From Candidatus Poribacteria bacterium (GTDB taxonomy: Bacteria > Poribacteria > WGA-4E > PCPOR2b), in NCBI GenBank assembly GCA_022567695.1, contig JADFGN010000002.1, forward strand, positions 1-43,152: 43,152 nt of DNA, written 5' to 3'. Every line of letters begins with the position of its first letter. The first letter of the stretch is position 1. The position numbers were made by a program, and so were the translations under genes. This document shows, one piece after another, positions 6,988 to 14,338 of the stretch. The notes beneath the pieces are model-generated. The model had not been told where the DNA came from and made no database searches. It saw only the letters and a list, made by a program, of their open reading frames with translations.

Positions 6988-8358
6988 TTACCGGCTCTTG
7001 TGCTTTCCATCTTTTCGGGGTACAATCGCCGCAATATTAAACACGCGTCTTTCGTAACCGTGAGATGGACGATTTATGACGCCACCAAGCCCCCACAATG
7101 TGGACGAACTTCCACCATCAAGATTGATTGCATTCTTCACACCGAGGTCTTGAAAAAATTCAGCCATTTCATAAAAGGTCATTCCCATGCTGTATCCCCT
7201 CTGTCGGCCGTCAATCACCATAAGGAAGAGTTTCTTGTCATTAAAACCCATTGCGCTGCGTGGATGAAGAGAAGTGCCGTTACGGTAATTCGGTGAAGAC
7301 CCCCCTCGGGTTTGGTGAAATTCTACCAATTCAGGTTCAATCTTGCCATCGCGCAGGAGGCGTATATCCCCACCCATACCATCGCGGACCTGTTGCCACT
7401 TAGTCGGCAGCAATGCAATCTCTAATTCTCCCGTTGCCCCTTCAACAAATTTGCTCCATATTCGCGTCAATCGGCGGTCTAGCGAGAGAACAATCCCCTG
7501 ACGTGGAATCGTGCTGTTGCCGTTTCGATTGACCGCATCGACCACGAAGCGGCTGCGATATTTGCCCGTGAGTGGTAGTTTGAGTTCTGTAAGGGTGATT
7601 TCGTAGTTACTGCGCGTAAGCGTCTGTGCGCCAAATCGGGGCGTATAGATTACGGTTTGGCATGCTGAATCGCAGATCTGATTGATACAGCCGACTTTTA
7701 AGTCTTCTCCATCAATGCGGATGATGCCGTTTAATTGAACTGCATCCATCAAATACTCACCATCCACAGTAACCCCGAAGCAGGTTTCTCCCCACTCAGA
7801 GGGCGGGGAATACCCCCATCGATTGCGTCTCGGTGGAATACTGATCAACTCCCAATCTTGAATATGAAGATTGAAGAACATCCCACCACGCCCTCTGCCA
7901 TCCTGTCGAATCCCAAAGCCAGCGTTGACGGCTGCTAATATCGGAACTCCGGACGCTGCCCACCGCCTTGCCATACTGCTAATGGTTTCACGCCCCAGGG
8001 TACGATTGTTCGAAAGTCCAGCACCAAAGCGGAGGTTTGGGGCATCCCGGTCCATTTCGGCCACGTAAATGGCTGTCTGCCGTTTCGTCCACCAGTCACG
8101 ATAAATACGCATCCCTTTTTGCCACAATGAGGTTTTAATATAATCCCGCTTTTTCGATGACGGGTGAGGATTTTCAGGAGATTGTTTTTTTAACAATCGC
8201 GTTTTGAGCGATGTCGATGCTTCTGTATTCATAGCAAGTTGAGGCAACTTTCGGGAAGTTTCCCGCAACGCGCCTATCGCCAGAATAAGAAATAGCAGGA
8301 TACTGCAAACAGCGTAAATTTTAACCTGATAGATATTCCGTCCGTTCTTCGCGTTCAT
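6988..8358 (-). CDS. Membrane-anchored phosphodiester glycosidase (NAGPA domain)
   Basis: The 456-residue product begins with a short cytoplasmic piece and one membrane segment (about residues 10-30, IYAVCSILLFLILAIGAL), so the body is outside the membrane. The remainder fits the phosphodiester glycosidase family (NAGPA, formerly DUF2233): an early VNAGFG, MGGDIRLLRDG, and the diagnostic block HPRSAMGFNDKKLFLMVIDG, then FQDLGVKNAINLDGGSSSTLW. The family includes the human enzyme that uncovers mannose-6-phosphate; bacterial members are thought to split phosphodiester-linked sugars in surface polymers. I take ATG 8358, which follows GGGAG at 7 bases, over TTG 8364. It lies about 200 bases after the DUF6785 gene, with a REP-like palindrome in the gap. 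Confidence 0.88.
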   Translation of the reverse strand: MNAKNGRNIYQVKIYAVCSILLFLILAIGALRETSRKLPQLAMNTEASTSLKTRLLKKQSPENPHPSSKKRDYIKTSLWQKGMRIYRDWWTKRQTAIYVAEMDRDAPNLRFGAGLSNNRTLGRETISSMARRWAASGVPILAAVNAGFGIRQDGRGRGGMFFNLHIQDWELISIPPRRNRWGYSPPSEWGETCFGVTVDGEYLMDAVQLNGIIRIDGEDLKVGCINQICDSACQTVIYTPRFGAQTLTRSNYEITLTELKLPLTGKYRSRFVVDAVNRNGNSTIPRQGIVLSLDRRLTRIWSKFVEGATGELEIALLPTKWQQVRDGMGGDIRLLRDGKIEPELVEFHQTRGGSSPNYRNGTSLHPRSAMGFNDKKLFLMVIDGRQRGYSMGMTFYEMAEFFQDLGVKNAINLDGGSSSTLWGLGGVINRPSHGYERRVFNIAAIVPRKDGKHKSR

Positions 8359-8477
8359 TGTCAATCTCCCTCAAGTGGATTAGGATTTGCATTTCATTCA
8401 CCCTGCCCACAATTTTCCCACATTATAGCCTGAACTGATGCGGTCTGCAAGTCCATTTGCCAGAAGGGGATGTAGAT

Positions 8478-8500
8478 TTCGCGGCTAACGCCGCTCCCAC
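8478..8500 (-). repeat. REP-like hairpin (GTGGGAGCGGC..GCCGCGA)
   Basis: On the minus strand the sequence reads GTGGGAGCGGCGTTAGCCGCGA, a stem GCGGC / GCCGC with loop GTTA (core 8481-8494) preceded by GTGGGA. This is strikingly like REP elements of pseudomonads and xanthomonads. It lies in the spacer between two co-oriented genes, where such elements can stabilise upstream mRNA or damp read-through. Confidence 0.65.
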
Positions 8501-8562
8501 GTGTTGCGAAGTCCATGATTGACTGACAAATTCCCCACCCTCTGGCACATCTCAGCCTCTCT

Positions 8563-10491
8563 TCAAATGAAGACCTTGTATGTCCGAATTCCAAACGTCG
8601 GACCGATAATTGCCCAGATGCTGCCGATAACATAATCACCAAGAATTAAGCCTAAAAACAGTGGTGCCAACCGTCGGTGCATCTGAATCCCGCCGTGCCG
8701 CAAAATGATATACTTGAGTAGCCAAGCCACGAAAAACGCAAACCAGAAGTAGTCCATTGCAAAACTAATTGCGAGCGCATATCCAGCAGGATGGAAGGGC
8801 CACCACAGGAGATGCATCCGCATGTACATCATTGCAAAGGTCAACAATGCACCGACTCCCATAAAACCGATTCCTGTCCAATTCGGGTCGGACGGATTGT
8901 GCAACCAACGTTGCAACCGGCTGAAAGATTCCCGGCCAACCCAACCTTTGAATCCACCCGCCTTGGCAATCGCACCATTCCGAAAGGTAATGTCGAGATT
9001 CGCCCAAAAGGTGGATAGAATGCCGACAATAATCGCAATCAGCATCGCCACCCAAAGGCGTCGGTTTCCCATGTGAGTGACTTCTCCCATCTTGAACGCC
9101 TCAATTTGGTTAGGCATTGGGTGGTTCCGGTAGCCTCGATTGAACCAGTAGAACAGAGACACAATCGTTAAACTTGCCGGATCGAATCGCCGGGTCCCAC
9201 CAATCGTCGCCATAATATCGTGAGGGTTGACAAAGTATATTTCATGTGGCGTGCCAAGCTCTGCCCGTACACGGGTAATCGCAAAGGAAAGCATAAAATA
9301 AAGCCCGAAGAAAATCGCCGCGACGGATAGCGCCATTCCCGCCGCTGATACAAACACCCCAAGTCCAATCATCGAACCGAGGATGCCGAGTGCTGCCCAT
9401 CGATACGGCATCGGTTCGTTGGCATCATCAAGTGTTGAATTCATGCCAAGAATTTTTTTCCCGACTTCAATCAGATGGCGACGGGTTACCCACACGGCAA
9501 GGACAAACAGCGTCAGCCATGCACCGGAGGCTTGTTGGTTAAGCGCGGGAAAGTAGCGTGTACCAAATGCCGCGCCGATCACCAATTCGATGAGACGGAC
9601 GACGAAGAAAAACCAGCATGAGAACGAGAGATCGAGCGGAAGGAAGAATGCCAATCCGACGGCAAACGGATACACCGAAATCCGTGTCCATCGAATGACG
9701 TTCCACGGACGTTCTGTCAAGATGTTTTGCCAAATGGGGACTCGCTTGATGTACGGGATTTCGGGAAATTGTGGAAAAAGATAGTGGACTCCATTAATCA
9801 CCCCAATGAAAAAGGCAATTCCGAAACCCAGCCACATTATCCGATCTTTGAGCAGCTTTACGCCGCCGCCTTCAGACAATCCAAGCGGCAATTGAATAAT
9901 TGGATAGGCGAGTTTCTCCTGCTCTGTCCACCGTTTGCGGACAAGGGTGTTGATGCAAAGCATCATAAACATCATCAGAAGAAAGAACAGCCCCCAAAAC
10001 GCGAGCGGTTTTGCCCAGATGTAGAGGTTATGCTGGGTATAAAATGTAGATTCCCCCTCGTAGAATCCCTGTAGACTTTTGCTGTCGGATACTGTCAGCC
10101 AAGTCGGGAGGTATCGGAAGAATAACTCCTGCCATTCATTTTCTGCGGTGGCAAACCAGAAGGGGTGGGCAATACTACCGAACATATTTTGGAAGGTGTC
10201 GTGTCCGGCGAAGGTGCAGGAGATTGACACCATGATGTAGATGATTAACAACTCCACCTGCGTCAACATTGCCTTGGGCGCAAAACGCTTCAAGAGGTAA
10301 TTCGCGAGGACGATAACAAAAAGAATGAAGATAGGTTCAATGAAAAGTGGAAGAGATGAGCCGTCAAGCGAGTAGTATTTAACCTCGACGATTGTCATCC
10401 AGTAAACGTTGATAGGAATTAGTAGGATGCCGAGGAACAGGGAACGCCATGTGACTTGAGAGGAGGGATGGCGGGTTTCGGATTTTTTCAT
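8563..10491 (-). CDS. DUF6785-type polytopic membrane protein
   Basis: A 642-residue integral membrane protein with roughly a dozen or more hydrophobic helices (for instance LFLGILLIPINVYWMTIV near residue 20 and IFILFVIVLANYLL near 55). It carries the conserved-looking SCTFAGHDTFQNMFGSI and the central RVRAELGTPHEIYFVNP. I recognise it as the DUF6785/DUF6784 family, common in Poribacteria and planctomycetes and sometimes likened to oligopeptide transporters; transport is plausible but unproven. It follows the ThiO-like gene by 90 bases and precedes the phosphodiester glycosidase, so it may be the permease of that gene group. ATG 10491 is the only reasonable start. Confidence 0.8.
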   Translation of the reverse strand: MKKSETRHPSSQVTWRSLFLGILLIPINVYWMTIVEVKYYSLDGSSLPLFIEPIFILFVIVLANYLLKRFAPKAMLTQVELLIIYIMVSISCTFAGHDTFQNMFGSIAHPFWFATAENEWQELFFRYLPTWLTVSDSKSLQGFYEGESTFYTQHNLYIWAKPLAFWGLFFLLMMFMMLCINTLVRKRWTEQEKLAYPIIQLPLGLSEGGGVKLLKDRIMWLGFGIAFFIGVINGVHYLFPQFPEIPYIKRVPIWQNILTERPWNVIRWTRISVYPFAVGLAFFLPLDLSFSCWFFFVVRLIELVIGAAFGTRYFPALNQQASGAWLTLFVLAVWVTRRHLIEVGKKILGMNSTLDDANEPMPYRWAALGILGSMIGLGVFVSAAGMALSVAAIFFGLYFMLSFAITRVRAELGTPHEIYFVNPHDIMATIGGTRRFDPASLTIVSLFYWFNRGYRNHPMPNQIEAFKMGEVTHMGNRRLWVAMLIAIIVGILSTFWANLDITFRNGAIAKAGGFKGWVGRESFSRLQRWLHNPSDPNWTGIGFMGVGALLTFAMMYMRMHLLWWPFHPAGYALAISFAMDYFWFAFFVAWLLKYIILRHGGIQMHRRLAPLFLGLILGDYVIGSIWAIIGPTFGIRTYKVFI

Positions 10492-10581
10492 TGAAAGGCA
10501 ATATCCTTAACATGGTTTGTGTGTCATGCGTAAAACGTGAAGCAGCGCATGACCTCCATCGATGATTCTTATTTAGCCGAC

Positions 10582-11682
10582 TCATCCCAAACGAAACGGA
10601 TTGAGCGAAATTGATGGGGTCCCGGTCGTAATCAGTTCACTGATGAGTTTGCCCGTGATTGGGGCGAGAAGGATGCCGTTTTTGAAATGTCCTGAAGCAA
10701 CAATCACATTGTGGAAGCCGGGGACTTTTCCAAGATGTGGGCCTCGCTTTGCGTAAGGACGTAGCCCCGACCATGTTTGGACGAACGATTTCTCCGAAAG
10801 TTCAGGGATTATTGCGACGCCAGCTTCGATCATCGACTGTACACCTCCCACCGTCGTTCGCTTGTCATATCCCGCAAATTCGACCGTCGCACCGATTAAG
10901 ATCTTTCCATCAGTCCGGGGAACAAGATAGACATCCAGACCGTCAATGATATGTCGCAATATTGGCGGCATCGCCTCGACCAACACAATCTGTCCACGGG
11001 CGGGTTCAATCGCCAACGAATAGCCGAGAAGCGAGGCAATCTGCCCGGACCAGCACCCGGCAGCGATGACGATGGTATCTCCGTAGATAACTTCGCCATT
11101 GACCTCAACCCCGATGATAGAGTCGTTCTCTCGCCGAAAATCGGTGACTGAGTTTCCAAACACAAATTGTGTGCCCAACATCCCCGCCCCTTTTGCTAGG
11201 GCTTTGACTAATTTCGGGTTACGGACATGGGCATCGTGAGGAAATCTAATCCCACCGATAACTGATTCTGATAGGGCTGGCTCTAATTCTCGCGCCTGCG
11301 CCGCTGTTAAAACTTCCGCTGAAAAGCCTCGATCGACACGTCTCTCTGCCAAGCCGATCAATCCACGCCTTTCCTCTTCACTGAAAAATACCGAAATTGC
11401 ACCGGATTGGATGAACTCAATATCAATGAGTGTTTGCGCTTTCAACTCTTCTGCCAATGAGGGATACAGCGAAAGGCTTGCCCGACAAAGCTCTGGATAC
11501 GGTTCTCGCGTTGAGGCATGAGATGCCAAGATTCCGGCACCCGCCCATGACGCCTCCCGCCCGACGCTGTCCGCTTTGTCGATAACCAGTGTTTTGACTT
11601 GTGCTTTGGCGAGGTTGTAGGCAATCGCGCAACCGATTATGCCGCCCCCAATGATGATGACGTCTGCGTTATTTTTGGTCAA
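10582..11682 (-). CDS. thiO: ThiO-like glycine oxidase / FAD-dependent D-amino-acid oxidase
   Basis: The 366-residue flavoenzyme opens with DVIIIGGGIIGCAIAYNLA, the FAD-binding Rossmann motif, followed by SVGREASWAGAGIL, typical of ThiO. Later blocks are IVIAAGCWSG, EPARGQIVLVE, the substrate-loop YLVPRTDGKILIGATVE, and QTWSGLRPYAKRGPHLGKVPG with NVIVASGHFKNGILLAP at the end. Glycine oxidase makes iminoglycine for thiamine thiazole synthesis. Since no other thi genes are nearby and the gene overlaps a glycosylasparaginase by 14 bases, a catabolic amine or amino-acid oxidase role is an alternative. The start is TTG 11682, led by GGGGGAAA inside the upstream gene, so translation is probably coupled. 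Confidence 0.82.
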   Translation of the reverse strand: MTKNNADVIIIGGGIIGCAIAYNLAKAQVKTLVIDKADSVGREASWAGAGILASHASTREPYPELCRASLSLYPSLAEELKAQTLIDIEFIQSGAISVFFSEEERRGLIGLAERRVDRGFSAEVLTAAQARELEPALSESVIGGIRFPHDAHVRNPKLVKALAKGAGMLGTQFVFGNSVTDFRRENDSIIGVEVNGEVIYGDTIVIAAGCWSGQIASLLGYSLAIEPARGQIVLVEAMPPILRHIIDGLDVYLVPRTDGKILIGATVEFAGYDKRTTVGGVQSMIEAGVAIIPELSEKSFVQTWSGLRPYAKRGPHLGKVPGFHNVIVASGHFKNGILLAPITGKLISELITTGTPSISLNPFRLG

Positions 11683-12595
11683 GATTTCCCCCTTTAGTGT
11701 TTCTCACTTCACTGTTTTGCGGTGTCCAGATTGCATACGGAAAATTGGGTTGCGTTGAGGCGGCACCGAATTCAGCTCGTCTATTCAATGCAACCAATGC
11801 AATTGACACTTTTCGATTTTGAGGTTTTTTATCCAAAATACGTCCGATCGTTTTCCGGCAAGCGTCCATCGGAGAATATCCGTTTCGCATATATTCAACC
11901 GTAAGGAAACATGGGCAAAACTTCAAGATTTCTTCGCCAAGCCCTGTCGCGGCGGCACCACCGACATCGTTATCCATGTAAAGCCCGGAGCCGATTAACG
12001 GAGAATCACCAACGCGACCGGGGTGCTTATATCCCAATCCGCTCGTCGAGCAACCGGATGCCATGTTCCCCTGTTCATCTAGCGTCACCAATCCGATCGT
12101 GTCGTGGGTCGTTAAATCAACACCACTGCTCTTTTCCAGCCACGCTTTCCACTTTGCTTTGCTCTCATCCGTGAGCAGGTGTTCAATCTGAAAGCCGTGT
12201 GTAATAGCGAACGCGAGTGCGCCATCCCCAACAAGCATCGCGTGATCGCTGGCTTCCATCACGCGCCGTGCAACCGAGATTGGACACTTGATGTGCTTTA
12301 ATCCTGCGACACTGCCTGCGTCGTGCGTTTTGCCATCCATAATCGCGGCATCCACCTCAACGATACCATCGGCGTTGGGCAATCCGCCGTAACCCACGCT
12401 ACATTCACTCGCATCTAATTCTATAACGTTGATTCCTTTTTCGACGGCATCAAGCGCACTTCCCCCTTCGATCAAAATCTGCCCTGACGTTTCAACCGCA
12501 GTTTTTCCGAAATTCCATGTCGCAATCGCCGCAGGTCCCCTCGCAATCCTTTGACTGTCGCGACCTAATCCGGACTCAATTTGTGATTCTGTCAT
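11669..12595 (-). CDS. Glycosylasparaginase / isoaspartyl peptidase (Ntn-hydrolase)
   Basis: A 308-residue Ntn-hydrolase precursor. It has GGSALDAVEKGINVIELD, VGYGGLPNADG, the autoprocessing site DLTTHDTIGLV with the nucleophile Thr at about residue 166, and GSGLYMDNDVGGAAATGLGEE. GGLPNADG and HDT favour the N4-(beta-N-acetylglucosaminyl)-asparaginase branch, which splits the GlcNAc-Asn bond of degraded N-glycoproteins, over plain isoaspartyl dipeptidase. Many family members are exported; here no signal peptide is seen. I prefer ATG 12595 to TTG 12607. It is first in a minus-strand run with the ThiO-like and DUF6785 genes and has a strong promoter at 12698-12726. Confidence 0.87.
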   Translation of the reverse strand: MTESQIESGLGRDSQRIARGPAAIATWNFGKTAVETSGQILIEGGSALDAVEKGINVIELDASECSVGYGGLPNADGIVEVDAAIMDGKTHDAGSVAGLKHIKCPISVARRVMEASDHAMLVGDGALAFAITHGFQIEHLLTDESKAKWKAWLEKSSGVDLTTHDTIGLVTLDEQGNMASGCSTSGLGYKHPGRVGDSPLIGSGLYMDNDVGGAAATGLGEEILKFCPCFLTVEYMRNGYSPMDACRKTIGRILDKKPQNRKVSIALVALNRRAEFGAASTQPNFPYAIWTPQNSEVRNTKGGNLDQK

Positions 12596-12697
12596 ATGCT
12601 CTACCAAGCTCCTATCGTGGCGTTGTTAGTGGCCCGGAACGCAACGCCTGAAGTATGCTCCACGGACCGTAAATGAATTCTGAGGTTGTTGAAATTT

Positions 12698-12726
12698 AGC
12701 ATAGCACGATCTGTGCAAACTGTCAA
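12698..12726 (-). promoter_or_regulatory. Sigma-70-type promoter for the glycosylasparaginase run
   Basis: On the minus strand, TTGACA (12721-12726) and TATGCT (12698-12703) are separated by exactly 17 bases. It lies about 100 bases upstream of ATG 12595. Confidence 0.7.
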
Positions 12727-12770
12727 TAGAGTTAAATTTCTAAAATAACCCAATGTCGGTAAATGGGCAA

Positions 12771-12800
12771 TTGACATGTGGAAGTAAAATTCTGTATAAT
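12771..12800 (+). promoter_or_regulatory. Sigma-70-type promoter toward the discoidin lipoprotein
   Basis: TTGACA (12771-12776) and a perfect TATAAT (12795-12800) with an 18-base spacer. It lies 45 bases from the divergent minus promoter and about 415 bases before ATG 13215. Confidence 0.7.
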
Positions 12801-12877
12801 TTCTCTGAGAATGGAGATAAACTGTAAGTCGAAAAATCGTAACTAAATTTCAAAAAGAACCTATACATTTCAGATTC

Positions 12878-12950
12878 CCACTGAGAGCACTGAGAAAACA
12901 CAGGGAAAACTCTGTGCTCCTCTGTGTTCTCTGCGTCTCTGTGGTGAAAT
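12878..12950. repeat. CACAGAG-type dispersed repeat, copy 1
   Basis: A low-complexity tract built from short units of CTGTG / CTCTG; on the minus strand it reads CACCACAGAGACGCAGAG and continues with CACAGAG units. A second copy with the shared core CGCAGAGACGCAGAG or CACAGAGACGCAGAG lies at 33676-33720 in the opposite orientation. Such tracts occur in many environmental genomes as dispersed non-coding repeats. Confidence 0.65.
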
Positions 12951-13024
12951 GTTATGGTCTTTAGAAATGTAAAGTTTAATACCCAAAATTAGTTAACTAA
13001 TTTTCACAAACAAACTACCGATTT

Positions 13025-13126
13025 CCTGTCATTCCTTCGCTGCGCTCGAGGACAGGCCTGAGTGGAGCGAAGAGTCTCGACTCTCTAGATTCTTCCCAGA
13101 TTCTTCGCAAAGCCTCAGAATGACAG
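13025..13126. repeat. Composite inverted-repeat element (CTGTCATTC..GAATGACAG)
   Basis: Outer arms CTGTCATTC (13026-13034) and GAATGACAG (13118-13126) match perfectly. Inside are a hairpin CCTGTC..GACAGG (13025-13056), two ATTCTTC units, and the mutually related strings TTCGCTGCGCTCGAGG and GGAGCGAAGAGTC. It resembles the dispersed CTGTCATTCTGAGCGAAGCGAAG-like repeats of environmental bacteria. It lies in the untranslated leader of the lipoprotein gene. Confidence 0.65.
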
Positions 13127-13214
13127 CTTTAATCCTGAAAATTAGCAAAGCAATTTTCTGGGCTTTAAGCCACTATCTAAATTGGAATTTTTCTCAAAGG
13201 AAGGGGAAGCCAAT

Positions 13215-14303
13215 ATGCGTTTTCGAGTTTTTTCTTATTTTGGCATTGGGATTTTATTGATTACGGTGACGGTTGGTTGTCAAAGCAAAACTTTTCAGAG
13301 CCATCTGTTGGAGCCACCACCAGAGCTGATTAACTTTGCCTTGTTGAGCAAAGGTGCAACGGCTGAAGCTTCACAGTCCGTTGAAAATCATCTTCCAGAG
13401 GAGGTCATTGATGGAGATACCTCCTCGGATACATGGGCTGAGGGAAGTGGTTGGGGGTGCAGCTTGGAACACCTGCGTACATCAGACCTGAATAAACGAC
13501 CTTACCTGCAGGTTAATCTCGCTCAGCGGGTTGACATCCGGCGAATTGTTATGCACACAATCAATTCTGAGGAATTCCCTGCGGCGAAATATGGCTTGAA
13601 GGATTATCGAATTGAATACTGGCACGGCACAGGGTGGGAGCAGATTCTAACCGGAAATATGGTCGATAGACAGTACACTGCAAGAGACAATACCAAGGGA
13701 GTGCGGACTCACGATATCCAAGGGCGATTGGTCGCACAGAAGATTCGGCTTGTCCCGGTTTCGTCCAATGATACACATCGCCAGTATCAATATATGGGAG
13801 GTAGACGTCCCGTCTATGAAGTCGAGGGAATCGCGCGGGTAATGGAATTGGAAGTATGGGGATACCCCGTTGCCACGAGTCAGACGGCGAAAAAACTGGC
13901 TCAAGCTATCGCGCTGCAAGTTGAGCAGGGCGAGGTTGAGATGGAGAAGAGCGAGAAACAAAAAATTGAAGCGGTGTTGACGCAATATGAAGCGGGATAC
14001 GATACTGCTAATCTTGAACAGGTCATGTCCGCTTTTTCAAAGACTTACTCGGCGAACGGCCGGATGTATGATGATATTTACGCCAAAGCCTCTTCTTTCT
14101 TCAATCAGTACGATCAGATTAATATGACGCTGGCAAACATCACGATTCGTCAAAACATAATCGACGATACTGCTGTTGTCACATGCTTCTACACGCTTCA
14201 GTATACCCCGAAAGAAAATGGCAAGGCTCAACAGAATTCTGGCAACATTTCATTTGTTCTGGTAAATGAAGCGGATGCATGGAGAATTGTCAGTGCCAAT
14301 TGA
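13215..14303 (+). CDS. Lipoprotein with discoidin-like (F5/8 type C) and NTF2-like domains
   Basis: The 362-residue product starts at ATG 13215 behind AAGGAAGGGGAAG. Residues 1-20 are a lipoprotein signal with lipobox TVGC, so it is lipid-anchored on the cell surface or periplasm. Residues about 45-210 look like an F5/8 type C (discoidin) domain: ATAEASQSVENHLPEEVIDGDTSSDTWAEG, LQVNLAQRVDIRRIVMH, YGLKDYRIEYWHGTGWEQI and QKIRLVPVSS, ending in ELEVWGYP. Residues about 235-362 form a SnoaL/NTF2-like domain (EAVLTQYEAGYDTANLEQVMSAFS, ending WRIVSAN). The first domain probably binds carbohydrate; the second is a small ligand-binding or dimerising cone. The start further upstream at 13182 would spoil the signal peptide. 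Its 3' end faces the DUF3352 gene, 32 bases away. Confidence 0.8.
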   Translation: MRFRVFSYFGIGILLITVTVGCQSKTFQSHLLEPPPELINFALLSKGATAEASQSVENHLPEEVIDGDTSSDTWAEGSGWGCSLEHLRTSDLNKRPYLQVNLAQRVDIRRIVMHTINSEEFPAAKYGLKDYRIEYWHGTGWEQILTGNMVDRQYTARDNTKGVRTHDIQGRLVAQKIRLVPVSSNDTHRQYQYMGGRRPVYEVEGIARVMELEVWGYPVATSQTAKKLAQAIALQVEQGEVEMEKSEKQKIEAVLTQYEAGYDTANLEQVMSAFSKTYSANGRMYDDIYAKASSFFNQYDQINMTLANITIRQNIIDDTAVVTCFYTLQYTPKENGKAQQNSGNISFVLVNEADAWRIVSAN

Positions 14304-14313
14304 AACATGGTCA

Positions 14314-14338
14314 TAGGGCGAGGTATGCCTCGCCCCTA
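14314..14338. repeat. Imperfect palindrome of the GGGGCGAGG family
   Basis: GGGCGAGG (14316-14323), loop TATG, CCTCGCCC (14328-14335), with one extra C before the closing TA. It is the second copy of the element at 367-396. It fills the short gap between two convergent genes, and its right edge supplies the TAG stop (14336-14338) of the minus-strand DUF3352 gene. Confidence 0.8.

Larger units (their letters stand above)
12596..13214. other. Divergent intergenic region with two promoters and two dispersed repeats
   Basis: About 620 bases between the glycosylasparaginase and lipoprotein genes. In order: a minus-strand promoter (12698-12726), a plus-strand promoter (12771-12800), a CACAGAG-type repeat tract (about 12878-12950), a composite inverted repeat (13025-13126) and the ribosome site of the lipoprotein. 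No protein gene is supported. The plus-strand transcript would have a leader of about 400 bases holding both repeats. Confidence 0.7.

Noticed and set aside
8394..8642. 82-codon minus-strand frame in the DUF6785/NAGPA spacer
   Set aside because: It overlaps the end of the DUF6785 gene in another frame and runs through the REP-like hairpin; composition is not protein-like.
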